From Blautia sp. (GTDB lineage Bacteria > Bacillota > Clostridia > Lachnospirales > Lachnospiraceae), in NCBI GenBank assembly GCA_017475035.1, contig JAFVGK010000030.1, positions 1 to 64,000 of the forward strand: 64,000 nt of DNA, in the 5' to 3' direction. Shown piece by piece: positions 52,604 through 63,100 of the stretch; position 1 is the stretch's first letter, and every line of letters starts with the position of its first letter. A program made the translations under genes and the position numbers. The notes under the pieces were generated by a model. It made no database searches. It was not told where the DNA came from and saw only the letters and a program-made list of their open reading frames with translations.

Positions 52604-52825
52604 TGATTCAGGCGACAAAAGGTCATGTAAAAATGTGCTCGCTCATTTTTACATGAGATTGGGTCGCCCACAGACATGAGGATACAGCCATTTTGCACTG
52701 TATACACTTGCTTTTTTACAGATCTTTCTGTGCAAAATGAGCGGATTCCGAGTGGCTGTAGAATCGCGAGAGCGGCTCCGCTGCTTAGCGATTCGCAGAA
52801 TCAGACTTCTGTCGATGCAATCATA
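52603..52825 (+). repeat. Element B copy 16, full length
   Basis: Left end TGATTCAGGCGACAAAAGG, right end CTTCTGTCGATGCAATCA. The palindrome is TCATGTAAAAATGTGC / GCTCATTTTTACATGA: the G-to-A change in CATGCA is matched on the other arm, so pairing is kept. TATAA flanks both ends. Confidence 0.9.
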
Positions 52826-52897
52826 TAATAAGTCCGATCATCGATGCGCGGAGTATTTGAGCAGGTAAAGAATTAGTATCGTATCGTGAGGGAATAA

Positions 52898-53881
52898 ATG
52901 AAAAAAAAGTATTTGAATCTTTCTGCTTTTTGGCTGATCATAATGGTTTTATTGATTGCTGCTCCTGTATATGCTGACTCTCGAGCCTGTACGGTAAGAT
53001 TGTGTTTTTCTGAGAATCAGGAAGTGTATCAGAAAATAAAGGTTCCGCCGAATACAAGTGTTTGTCTTCCTGTTCCGGATCCTAAATCCTATGACTATTC
53101 AAAGAAAAATTTTATGGGATGGGATACCCAAAGAGGTAAATTCAGAAATGCTAAATATGTACCTGGAAAATCCGTACTGATAACAGGAAACATTACATTG
53201 TATGATGTTTCTTTTTCTGTTAAGGATGATGTGGCAGAGAAACCGGTTTCGGTACCTTCGAAATATAAAAAAGTCATCATTGTAGGCGATTCCCGGATGA
53301 AAGGGATCTATAACGGGGTGGTTCAGAGATATGGCAGGGATCCGCTGTCAAAAGTCCGTTTTCTCTATAAAACTGGACACGGGTTTTCCTGGTTTAATGA
53401 TGTGATCGGCAGTTATAAATCCTTTAATCTACGTAGTAAATACAAGCCTGGTGCCGCTTCTGAATTATACAGGTATCTGAAAAAAGACAGCGGTAACGGA
53501 AAAAACAGGATTGCTGTTATCATCGCTTATGGCGTAGGTGATATTCATGGCGCGGAAAATTCGAAAGAGGTTTCCAGAGCTGTGAAACGTGTTGTGAAGA
53601 TATTAAATGCATTGGCGGAAGATCTTAAGAAACAGAATGTAGATTTATATTATGCAAATATCGGACCTGGAAATGGAAGATTGTCAAAATATTTACAGGA
53701 AGCAGATATTATGAAGTATAACAAAGGGATCAATGGACAGTTAAACAATTATACGATCATACCCTTATGTCAAATGATGTATCAACATGGTTTTTTCTTT
53801 AACCAGCCGGCCGATGGGGTACATTATTCCGTGAATACAAGTACTCGCATGTTTAATCTTCTGATGAACTGCTTACAGTAA
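52898..53881 (+). CDS. Secreted SGNH hydrolase-like protein with N-terminal InlB-type repeat
   Basis: A 327-residue exported protein with a signal peptide ending near PVYADS. Residues 30-105 resemble one InlB/Listeria-Bacteroides beta-repeat (KKNFMGWDTQRGKFRNAKYVPGKSVLITGNITLYDVSF, read in parts). From about 124 an SGNH domain follows: Ser132 in VIIVGDSRMKG, an Asn/Gly block at AYGVGDIHGAEN, and Asp306/His309 in DGVHYS. It would remove or transfer an ester-linked group on the cell surface; the target is unknown. Its place among glycosyl- and acyltransferases suggests a polymer-editing esterase. GTGAGGG lies upstream. Confidence 0.7.
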   Translation: MKKKYLNLSAFWLIIMVLLIAAPVYADSRACTVRLCFSENQEVYQKIKVPPNTSVCLPVPDPKSYDYSKKNFMGWDTQRGKFRNAKYVPGKSVLITGNITLYDVSFSVKDDVAEKPVSVPSKYKKVIIVGDSRMKGIYNGVVQRYGRDPLSKVRFLYKTGHGFSWFNDVIGSYKSFNLRSKYKPGAASELYRYLKKDSGNGKNRIAVIIAYGVGDIHGAENSKEVSRAVKRVVKILNALAEDLKKQNVDLYYANIGPGNGRLSKYLQEADIMKYNKGINGQLNNYTIIPLCQMMYQHGFFFNQPADGVHYSVNTSTRMFNLLMNCLQ

Positions 53882-54080
53882 AAACTGTCGTTCCGGCAGC
53901 AGCTTCGGGACTGTCTCAGGTTGATCCATTTATCGAGGCGGCAATCCTTGGATACAGCGAAGATATCAAAATATCACAATCAATTTCAGACTTAGGTGCA
54001 ATTGGATTCCTCCGGATAGTGGGAGCGCTTGGCGTGGAGCTTTCTGGAGGAATCGTTTTTCAGTCAGAAATTGTGTTTTT

Positions 54081-54145
54081 TATGATTCAGGCGGAAAAAA
54101 GTCATGTGACAATGAGCTCGCGCATTTTTGCATGGAATTGGATTT
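54081..54145 (+). repeat. Element B copy 17 (left part)
   Basis: TGATTCAGGCGGAAAAAAGT, CATGTGACAATGAGCTCGCG and CATTTTTGCATG; right part lost. It lies in the 315-base gap before the YfhO-like gene. The rest of that gap (53882-54080) holds no gene or clear signal that I can see. Confidence 0.65.
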
Positions 54146-54196
54146 GCGGAATCATACTATTTCAAAGAAACATCATACAAAGAGGGGATTTCAAAA

Positions 54197-57040
54197 ATGA
54201 CTCATTTGCTGCGCATTCATCCGATAAAAAAAGAAAAAAAATATCTTTATGGTTTTTTTCTTCCTTTTACCATTCTTTTTTTGCTTTTGAGTTTGCTGCT
54301 CTTTCTTTATTATGCACATAACGGAATGAGTCTGATTTTTGCAGGCGATGATTATACACAACATTATCGGGCTTTTGTTTATGCCGTTCAGTATTATAGA
54401 AGTATCATAAGAAATGTATTAATATCTCACTCATTTTCTTTAAAAACATTTAATTTTTCTCTTGGATTTGGGGCTGACATTCTGACAACTTTAAATTATT
54501 ATGCAATCGGAGATCCCCTGGTCCTTCTCGCTGTCGTTGTACCGACGAAATATCTTCTTGGCGCTTATTATTTCCTTATTTTTTTCCGGCTTTATCTGTC
54601 CGGCATCTGCTTCTCCAGATTCTGTCTTTATGTGAACCGGGAAGCAGGATATCATCCGGAAGCGGTGATTTGCGGGGCTTTCATATATATTTTCTGCGGG
54701 TATACATTTTTTGCGGGTTTGAAGCATCCGTTTTTTATGAATACATTGATCTATTTTCCATGGATGCTTCTGGGAACGGAAAAAATACTGCGGGAAAAGA
54801 GACCGTTATGCTTTATATTCAGTGTGTTTGTAAGTGCCTGCAGTAATTTTTATTTTTTCTATATGCTGGTCATTATTGTAGCAGCCTATGTGATCTGGCG
54901 TATGTTCACTTTACATTCCTTGAGGGAATGGAAAAAAATGCTGCAGACAATTATGCGTATGGCGGTTTTCGCCCTGATCGGGTTGATGATGAGCGCGGCT
55001 GTTCTGCTGCCGGTTGTGATACAATTTACAAGTGAACAGAGAAATTCAAATTCGCTTTATATACCGTTATTATATGATCCTTCTTATTACAGACAATTAT
55101 TCGACGGATTTGCCTCGTATGCTTATATCGGCCATTGGACCTTATGGGGCTATGGCGGAATTGCTATTTTAGGATTGATTACTTTGTTTTATAAAAAGAA
55201 AAAACGAAATCTTAAAATTGCTTTTCTGGTTTTGACCGCTCTGTTTTTTATTCCGTATATCGGCTCGGTTATGAACGGCTTTTCCTATCCCTGCAATCGA
55301 TGGAATTGGGCCTATGGCATGCTTCTGGGGTATATTTTCGTCTGCATGTGGCCTGATTTTTGCGCAATGAGAGGAAAACAGGTTCTGGTTTCTGCTTTGG
55401 CGTTATGCTGCTATATGCTGTTATGCATTGTGGCAGCCTCGTCGATCTCCTCGAATACATGTATACAGGTAATGATAGCCTTCGTGCTTTTGATTATTGC
55501 TTATTATATGAGCCAGAATCCTCAGGCAAAAAAGAAATGGCTGGCTGCAGCCCTGGTAGGCCTGGAGACATTGTGCGTGATTGTAAACGGATATTATTGC
55601 TATACGGTCCGCCAGAATAATTATGTGTCGGATTTTAAGACGATCGATTCCGTCGACCTGTTTGGTGTAAATGAAGGATCGGCAGTTAAAAAAGTAAGGG
55701 ATAAATCATTTTATCGTTTTGGCGGTACTTCGATGGAGATTAATTGTGACCTTTCGAATAAGATTTCTTCGATCCAGTATTATTGGAGCCTGTCGAATCC
55801 TTATGTATCGCAGTTTCTGAAAGAAATATATAATCGTGACGCGCTTTTTTATTTTTATAAGGGCATTGATGACAGAACTTTTCCGATCGCCCTGTCCGGC
55901 GTAAAGTATTATGCAAGCAGGAACAAGAAGAAGGATCAGGTGCCATACGGCTTTGAAAAAACAGAGACAAAATCAAAGAAAATCCAGGTATACGAGAATA
56001 GATATTTCCTGCCGCTGGGCTATACATATGATTCCGTTTTGTCTGAGGAGGCCTATCGTATACTCCGGCCGGAACAGAAGCAGGAAGCTCTTCTGGAATC
56101 CGTAGTGATTCATGATCCTGATGAAACGCCGGATTATCCGGAGAAGGAATTGACGTTCGATTCACATGAGATTCCTTTTACTGTAAAGAACAAAAAGGTT
56201 TCCGTCGGTGACCATTGCTTTATTGTAACCAGGAATAACACGTCGGTTGATCTATTATTTGACGGGATGGCTGACGCGGAAACATACCTGGTGATCAATA
56301 ATCTGTCTTATGAAGGAAGCAACAAGCTGATGCTTTATCAGGATGATGACTATTATGATCCGGATGATGTATTTACAGATGAAGATTGGGAAGCCCTTTC
56401 TTCCCTGGAGCAGAATAAGATAAAAAACAGATTTGAAAACTGGACAGAAACGTCAAAACTGGTTTTTGATATAAAGAGCTATGATGCAGATGGGAATAAA
56501 ACCGTTTCAAAAGATTTCGTTTATTATACGCCTAAATATAAGCATTATAATAATCACACAGATTATCTGATCAATCTATGCTACAGTGAAAAAAAGAAGA
56601 ATAAAATCAGGATTACTTTCCCTGAAATGGGGATTTACAGATATGATGATCTGAGAATAGTCTGTCAGAAAATGGGTGGCTATGAGCAAAATATAAACGA
56701 AAGAAAAACATATACTTTACAGAATATAAATCTGAACGAGGACTCCGCAAATGCGACAAATCATGTCAGCGGCACGATTGAACTGCCGTCAGACAGAATT
56801 TTGCTGCTGGCCATTCCTTTTTCGAAAGGATGGACGGCGTTTGTCGATGGGAAAAAAGAGCGTTTATACCGGGCAAATACAATGTTTATGGCACTCAACC
56901 TGCATGAAGGAGAGCACAGGATAGATTTGAGGTATCAGACGCCCGGACTGATGCCGGGGTGCATGATTTCTCTGACAGGATTTTGCCTTATGATTCTTCT
57001 GGTTGTTTACAGAAAAAAACTGGCTTCAATTTTAGGTTAG
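54197..57040 (+). CDS. YfhO family membrane glycosyltransferase-like protein
   Basis: A 947-residue protein with about thirteen membrane segments over residues 15-470 and a large extracellular C-terminal region, ending in one more helix near 925-945. The start at 54197 follows AGAGGGG. The first loop motif GDDYTQHYRAF and WMLLGTEKI-type segments, with GWTAFVDGKKERLYRANTMFMALNLHEGEH near the end, match the YfhO family. In Bacillus, YfhO uses sugar-undecaprenyl-phosphate made by CsbB to glycosylate lipoteichoic acid. The CsbB-like gene at 51689 makes the same role likely here. The C-terminal part is highly charged and presumably binds the polymer. Confidence 0.85.
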   Translation: MTHLLRIHPIKKEKKYLYGFFLPFTILFLLLSLLLFLYYAHNGMSLIFAGDDYTQHYRAFVYAVQYYRSIIRNVLISHSFSLKTFNFSLGFGADILTTLNYYAIGDPLVLLAVVVPTKYLLGAYYFLIFFRLYLSGICFSRFCLYVNREAGYHPEAVICGAFIYIFCGYTFFAGLKHPFFMNTLIYFPWMLLGTEKILREKRPLCFIFSVFVSACSNFYFFYMLVIIVAAYVIWRMFTLHSLREWKKMLQTIMRMAVFALIGLMMSAAVLLPVVIQFTSEQRNSNSLYIPLLYDPSYYRQLFDGFASYAYIGHWTLWGYGGIAILGLITLFYKKKKRNLKIAFLVLTALFFIPYIGSVMNGFSYPCNRWNWAYGMLLGYIFVCMWPDFCAMRGKQVLVSALALCCYMLLCIVAASSISSNTCIQVMIAFVLLIIAYYMSQNPQAKKKWLAAALVGLETLCVIVNGYYCYTVRQNNYVSDFKTIDSVDLFGVNEGSAVKKVRDKSFYRFGGTSMEINCDLSNKISSIQYYWSLSNPYVSQFLKEIYNRDALFYFYKGIDDRTFPIALSGVKYYASRNKKKDQVPYGFEKTETKSKKIQVYENRYFLPLGYTYDSVLSEEAYRILRPEQKQEALLESVVIHDPDETPDYPEKELTFDSHEIPFTVKNKKVSVGDHCFIVTRNNTSVDLLFDGMADAETYLVINNLSYEGSNKLMLYQDDDYYDPDDVFTDEDWEALSSLEQNKIKNRFENWTETSKLVFDIKSYDADGNKTVSKDFVYYTPKYKHYNNHTDYLINLCYSEKKKNKIRITFPEMGIYRYDDLRIVCQKMGGYEQNINERKTYTLQNINLNEDSANATNHVSGTIELPSDRILLLAIPFSKGWTAFVDGKKERLYRANTMFMALNLHEGEHRIDLRYQTPGLMPGCMISLTGFCLMILLVVYRKKLASILG

Positions 57041-57192
57041 GAGCTGCGCCGGTATAGATCCTGCTTTGATTCGAGTCGGGTGCCGATCGGCATCCGGCCC
57101 TGTCAGGCACTGTATCCGGGTGGCTGACATGCGGGTTTTCCTCATGGCAGGAATTGATATCTGCATGGTTTTTTATTTGTGACGTAATACAA

Positions 57193-57479
57193 ATGATTGC
57201 ATCGACAAAAGCCTGATTCTACGGATCGCTTCGCAGCGGAGCTGCTCTCGCCTCCCGGCTCGGTCGTTGCTAAACGCATCCTAAAGGACGCCTTCGGTGT
57301 GCCACTGGCATGCAGCAACCTACAGCCACTCAGAATCCGCTCATTTTGAACAGAAGAATTTGCAAAAGCAAGTATGTATTAGTGCAAAATGGCTGCTTCC
57401 TCGTGTCTGTGGGCGACCCAATCTCATGCAAAAATGAGCGAGCTCCTTTTTGCATGACCTTTTGTCGCCTGAATCATAC
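57193..57479 (-). repeat. Element B copy 18, longest copy, inverted
   Basis: Ends TGATTGCATCGACAAAAGC and CTTTTGTCGCCTGAATCA. It includes the extra hairpin GTTGCTAAACGCATCC...GGCATGCAGCAAC that other copies lack, giving about 287 bases. The flanking direct repeat TACAAA is perfect. The rest of the 57041-57569 gap shows no gene. Confidence 0.9.
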
Positions 57480-57569
57480 AAATTACAGAGTTACGCATAA
57501 AATATGGTAGAATTAAAATATTAGTATTCTGTTTTTTTGATAGTTGTCATATTCCGGGAGTATTTCAGT

Positions 57570-59066
57570 ATGCTTTTTAATTCCTATGAGTTTTTATTAT
57601 TTTTCCCGCTGGTGGCCTTTATATATTTTTTGCTGCCTGATCGAATCCGCTATTTATTTTTACTTGCGGTGAGTTATTTTTACTATATGTGCTGGAAAGC
57701 GGAATATGCCTTGTTGATGCTGCTTTCCACATTGATAACATATATCAGCGGGTTGCTGCTGGATGCTTCTTTCTTAAATAAATGGCTTCCCCGGTCACGT
57801 AGATTATTTCGAAAATTTATCGTTTTTCTGAGCTTTTTGTCAAACCTTGGTATTTTGTTCTTTTTTAAATACTATGGTTTTTTTACGGAGATTATTACGG
57901 ACCTGTGCGGCAGATTTCATATTACATTTCGGGCTCCTGTGCTGCAGCTTATCCTTCCGGTAGGTATTTCTTTCTATACTTTTCAGGCACTCAGCTACAC
58001 GATGGATGTTTACAGAGGCGAAATATACGCGGAAAAGAATTTTTTCCGGTACGCTTTGTTTGTTTCCTTCTTCCCTCAGCTGGTAGCGGGACCGATCGAG
58101 CGATCCAAGAATCTTCTGAAGCAGCTTTCCAGGAAAGTACGTTTTGATTATGAGCGTATGGTAGAAGGTCTTTTATATATGATCTGGGGCTTCTTCATGA
58201 AATTGGTGGTTGCTGACAGAATTGCTGTGTTTGTAGACACGATCTATGGAAATCCCATGAAATATACCGGATGGTATCTGATCGTGGCTACTTTTCTTTT
58301 TAATTATCAGGCCTATTGTGATTTTGCCGGATATTCTACCATTGCGATAGGAGCTGCCAGGATTTTAGGTATTGACCTGATGGAAAATTTCAATGCCCCC
58401 TATCTTTCAAGATCCATTAAAGAATTCTGGACAAGGTGGCATATTTCATTGACATCATGGTTTCGTGATTACCTTTATTTCCCCTTAGGAGGAAGCAGAA
58501 AAGGGAAGCTGCGCAAATATGTAAATATCATGATCATACTTCTGGCAAGCGGATTATGGCACGGAGCAAATATGACCTATGTGTGTTGGGGCTTGCTTTA
58601 CGGACTTTATCAGGTTTTAGGGGAAGTTTTAAAGCCTGTGCGGGATTTTGTTGTGAAAATCCTGCATCTGAACCGGGAGTCGGCAGGTCACAGGCTTTTG
58701 CAGATCGGCATTACCTATTCCCTGGTCACTTCCTGCGTTCCGCTGTTCCGGGCCCAGAGTCTTTCAGACGCGGTATTTATATACAAATCCATGTTTTTGC
58801 CTGACAATCCCTGGGTTTTGTTTAATGGAAGCCTATATGACTGCGGACTGGACCATAATAATTTTGTTCTTTTGATCATCTGCATAGCGATCATCATCTT
58901 CTTCGACTGCTGTAAGTACAATAAGATATCCATACATAAAGAAATTGCAAAACAGGATTTCTGGCTGAGGGGACTCGTGATCGGGCTGGCAGTTTTTGCT
59001 ATTCTGTTATTTGGCGTCTGGGGTCCGGAAATTGATAACACAGCGTTTATTTATTACCAGTTTTGA
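57570..59066 (+). CDS. MBOAT family O-acyltransferase (AlgI-like)
   Basis: A 498-residue membrane protein with about eleven hydrophobic segments. ATG 57570 is taken because GGGAG lies 9 bases upstream. Diagnostic residues are His291 in FWTRWHISLTSWFRDYLYFPLGGSRKG and His331 in LASGLWHGANMTYVCWG. It follows AlgI and PatA closely in the YFPLGGSRKG motif, which the first MBOAT of the window lacks. It pairs with the SGNH protein encoded 33 bases downstream, an arrangement used for O-acetylation of secreted polymers. No carrier protein is next to it, so the donor may be acetyl-CoA or the carrier protein at 47350. Confidence 0.9.
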   Translation: MLFNSYEFLLFFPLVAFIYFLLPDRIRYLFLLAVSYFYYMCWKAEYALLMLLSTLITYISGLLLDASFLNKWLPRSRRLFRKFIVFLSFLSNLGILFFFKYYGFFTEIITDLCGRFHITFRAPVLQLILPVGISFYTFQALSYTMDVYRGEIYAEKNFFRYALFVSFFPQLVAGPIERSKNLLKQLSRKVRFDYERMVEGLLYMIWGFFMKLVVADRIAVFVDTIYGNPMKYTGWYLIVATFLFNYQAYCDFAGYSTIAIGAARILGIDLMENFNAPYLSRSIKEFWTRWHISLTSWFRDYLYFPLGGSRKGKLRKYVNIMIILLASGLWHGANMTYVCWGLLYGLYQVLGEVLKPVRDFVVKILHLNRESAGHRLLQIGITYSLVTSCVPLFRAQSLSDAVFIYKSMFLPDNPWVLFNGSLYDCGLDHNNFVLLIICIAIIIFFDCCKYNKISIHKEIAKQDFWLRGLVIGLAVFAILLFGVWGPEIDNTAFIYYQF

Positions 59067-59099
59067 TCCTGCGCTTCCGGCGCAGGTAATGGGGAGATT

Positions 59100-60107
59100 A
59101 TGAAGTATATTAAAAGGCTGTTGTCGTGTGCGATTGTTGTTTTTATCATATTTGGCTTAACAAATTACACGACGAACCTGCTTTGGCCGTCTGACCTTGA
59201 TGTACAGATGAGCAAAATAAAAGTCATGCATACTCTTCCGGAGGATTCTGTGGAAGTGATCATATATGGCTCCAGCAGGGCGATGAGGCACATTGACGTG
59301 ATGGAGATGTATAATCAGTATGGTATCGGGGCTTTTAATTACGGCTCTACCTGGATCCATCTGAATACCTGCCTGGTTTATCTTGCGGATTCCTTCAAGA
59401 CGCAGCATCCTAAAGTCGCCGTCATTGAGACTTCCCTGATTGGAGACCCGCTTCCTGAGAAGAATCAGGAAGGTGAAATACTTGTTACTTCCGCGCTTGC
59501 TTCGTCTGTGGAAAAATTCCGGTTTATCAGGCAATGCTTTGGATATGATGTGATGAGATATGTCACATATTGCTTTCCTTTTATTCTTTTTCATAACAAT
59601 TGGACAGATATAAACGAGGATTCCTTTCATTCTCCCACAGAGGAATATTTAAAAGAAACGATGGGCTTTCGGGACCTTGACGACGGAGAAGAAGCTACGA
59701 TCCAGTCCATTACGGTTCCTTCCTATGAAAAAACGGAGCAATGGGAGATTCCTGCTCCGGATAAGGAACTGCTGGACAGAATGGTTTCCCTGTGCAGGAA
59801 AAACGGGGTTGAGATCGTTTTTTATACCTCTCCCGTGCAGGAGAAGTATCATTATACGAATGCCATGGAGCTTTACGCATTACGTAATTCCGCTCATTAT
59901 ATAGATGGCTATCGTGAACTGGAAGAGATCGGAATTGACCCAACGGCTGATTTTATGAACAAAGGACACCTCAACAGAAACGGAGCGGAAAAATTAGGGA
60001 ATTATATTGGGAAATATTTATATGAAAATTTCTCTTTGACAGATATGCGTAAAATAACACCTAATTTGTGGGAAGAAGACAAAATAGAAGTGGTTTTTGA
60101 TGAATAA
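59100..60107 (+). CDS. Membrane-anchored SGNH/DltD-like protein, partner of the second MBOAT
   Basis: A 335-residue protein with an N-terminal membrane anchor (residues 8-27) and an extracellular SGNH domain. Ser58/Ser59 lie in IIYGSSRAMRHID and Asp284/His290 in DFMNKGHLNRNGAEKLG, which gives the serine and the Asp-x-x-His-like pair of this fold, though the Asp-His spacing is wider than usual. It probably completes acyl transfer started by the MBOAT at 57570. It shares the layout but little obvious sequence with the protein at 43771. GGGGAG lies upstream. Confidence 0.72.
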   Translation: MKYIKRLLSCAIVVFIIFGLTNYTTNLLWPSDLDVQMSKIKVMHTLPEDSVEVIIYGSSRAMRHIDVMEMYNQYGIGAFNYGSTWIHLNTCLVYLADSFKTQHPKVAVIETSLIGDPLPEKNQEGEILVTSALASSVEKFRFIRQCFGYDVMRYVTYCFPFILFHNNWTDINEDSFHSPTEEYLKETMGFRDLDDGEEATIQSITVPSYEKTEQWEIPAPDKELLDRMVSLCRKNGVEIVFYTSPVQEKYHYTNAMELYALRNSAHYIDGYRELEEIGIDPTADFMNKGHLNRNGAEKLGNYIGKYLYENFSLTDMRKITPNLWEEDKIEVVFDE

Positions 60108-60154
60108 GGAAATAAGGAGTCAGCCGAGGAGATTCTGACGAGAGGAGATATCTG

Positions 60155-63100
60155 ATGTTCCGTTCTATAAGGAAAAAGACAAAAAAGCTGTATAAGACAA
60201 CCCGGCTTCGCATTGAGCGTTTATTTACAAAATCCAGGCAATTGAAGTTTTTTTATGGCTGGTATTATAAGCATACCAGGGTGAAGGAGAACCGGATTCT
60301 TTTTGAGTCTTTTCATGGTAAGGATGTCTCTGATTCGCCATATTATATACTGGAAGCTTTGGTAAACAGCGGGGAGGCCGACAAGTATCAGATCTATTTT
60401 GCCGTTATGGACAAGAAAAAACAACAGGATCGCCTTTTGAAGCTTTGGCCGAAAATCCGCCTGGTTGATATTACTTCTTATCAATACACGAAAATCCTGT
60501 CAACGGCAAAATATCTGGTGAATAACAGTTCCTTCCCGATTTATTTTATTCGCAGGCCGGAGCAGGTATATCTGCAGACCTGGCATGGAACTCCTCTGAA
60601 AACCCTTGGGAAAAATATGCGGCTTGGCATTGAGTCCATGTACAATATTCAGCATAACTTCCTTCAGGCTGATTATCTTCTGTTCCCCAACGCTTTTACA
60701 AAGGAAGCCATGATGCGGGATTATAATCTGGAACCGCTCTTTACCGGTGAAGTTGTACTGAGCGGATATCCGCGCAACGCGGTCTTTTTCGATGACAAAG
60801 GGGCAGAACGGATCCGTGAACAGCTCGGACTGACCGGCAAGACCTGTTTTGCATATATGCCGACGTGGAGAGGACAGAGCAATCACGATATCCAGTCAGA
60901 CAGGCAAGGCGGCGAGATAGCCGAAATGCTTGAAAGAATAGATGAAAGCATGTCAGATGATCAGCTGCTGTATGTGAACTTTCATCCGATCATGGCTGAT
61001 GCCTTACCACTGGAAGGATATCGTCATATCCTTCCGTTTCCGGCGGAAATAGATAAGTATGAGTTTTTAAACGCGGCAGACGCATTGATAACGGATTATT
61101 CCAGCGTCATGTTTGACTATTCCGTGACCAGGAAGCCGGTCATACTTTTCATGTATGATTATGAAGAATACATGTATGACAGGGGGATGTACCTGGATGT
61201 TTCTTCTTTGCCGTTTTATAAGGTTTACAGTCTTGAGGATCTTCTGGCCGGGCTTGCGTCCGGAGAATACAAAGAAGCAAAGTATTGGGAGGATGAAGAT
61301 TACATCAGCCGGTTTATCCAGTATGACAGCCCGGATGCTGCTCAGAAAATGCTGTCCCTCGTTCTGGAAGGAAAGAAGGAGGGGCTGGTTGTCCAGGATT
61401 ATTCCGAAAACAGGAAGAAGGAATGGCAGCTGTTCTATCCGCCTAATATCAGCTCCAATTCCAAGTTTGATGCGATCGCAAAATGTGCGGATCCCGATAA
61501 ATATATCCTTTTATTTGAGAAAAGCAAGTTTACTTCAAAACAGAGCGCATATCTTTATGACAATTATAAAGATGAATGTGTCTTCTATTTTTCTACTTAT
61601 ACTCCGCCCAGGACAGTTCTGGAGGAATTGCGGAGAAAGAACCCGGAGGTAAAAGCCAGGGTTCAGGCAAGAGACAGACAAAGAATGTTTCCGAACCTGA
61701 TTGTCAAAGATGAAGTAAAAGTTGACTATTATTGGGGAGAGGCCGGGACAACTTTCTATGTGCGGAAGAAAAAATATATGCTCGTCGATATTCACTCGGA
61801 TCGGGAAGCTTTAAAAATACAGTATTCGCTTTCTTTGATACGGGATGAGGATGACGAAGAGGATGTGCAGCGGCAGGAGCTGCTGGAAAAATATCGGTTC
61901 TCGGAGGTTTCAGAGGTCAGAGCTTTATTGATCATCTATCAGACAAAGATCATTGCAAGGCGGGTTCTGACACAGGAAGAGCTTGCGGCAGGTGAAGTCC
62001 GGGAAGCATTTACGGATCCGGAATTTACAGCCCTGACGAAGCTCAATACAAACTATCAGATCTGTCTGGAGGCGGTGGATGCGGACGGTGATGCCTGGCC
62101 GTATTATCTGCGGGACAGAGAGTATATGGAAATGCGGTCTGCCGGACTTAAAAAGGGAAATCTGATATCAGGTAAATATCCGGCAATCTTTTGCGGACAG
62201 CTGCTTATGTCCGGAGAGAAAATAGAAAAAGCCGTCAGTGTGGCGCCATACATCAACCGCTCGCAAAGGGCTTTATCCATGTTTGTCAGCCAGCCGGAGG
62301 TTTCCCTGAATAAATTCCTGCGGGGAAAAATCGAGAAGATCCGGACAAAAGGTTCTGTCCTGATGGTTGATATTTTGCTTTCCCAGACAGATTATGATGT
62401 ACAGGGAGTGGAACTGGTGCTCAGAAACAGCGTAAAGTCGGTTTCCCGTTCCTTGTCTTTTACGTCTGAGGATCTGGAGAATGGCGTACGGATCCATGTC
62501 CGGGACGACCTGAACCGATATAAATGGGAGCCGATGTACTGGGACCTTTGTGTTGTGGTTTCCGGAGAGGGATCGGAAGAAGCAGAGCGTATTTACACGT
62601 ATACGAATGAAAAACAACGTAAGCTTTTCAAAATCGGCAATTATCAATGTGACCTCGATGGCGGAAACATCCTGTTTCCTTATGGGGAAAGACTTGCTTT
62701 TTCCTACAGGGAACGAACTCCCTATGACGGATGGAACGGAAGAATCCGTGAGATTGCCGCGGTGATTCTGCACGGCGCTTTCAAACGGTTCTGGAAAAAG
62801 AAACGCATCTGGCTGGTTTATGAAAAATTCTGTACCGCTGCCCAGGAAAATGGTTATTATTTCTTTAAATATTGCATGGAAAATCTTCCGGAGGAAGAAA
62901 AAAAGCATATTTATTACATCCTGGACAAGAAGTCAGCTGACTGGGAAAAAATGCAGGTGTATGGAAAACAGGTATTGCCGTACATGAGTTTTCGGTATAT
63001 GATTTACATTCTGGCAGCCAGGCTTTATATTTCACCGGACTCCCGAAAGCATCTGTACATCTGGCGCGCCAGGCCAAACCTGATCGAAGGACGTCTGATC

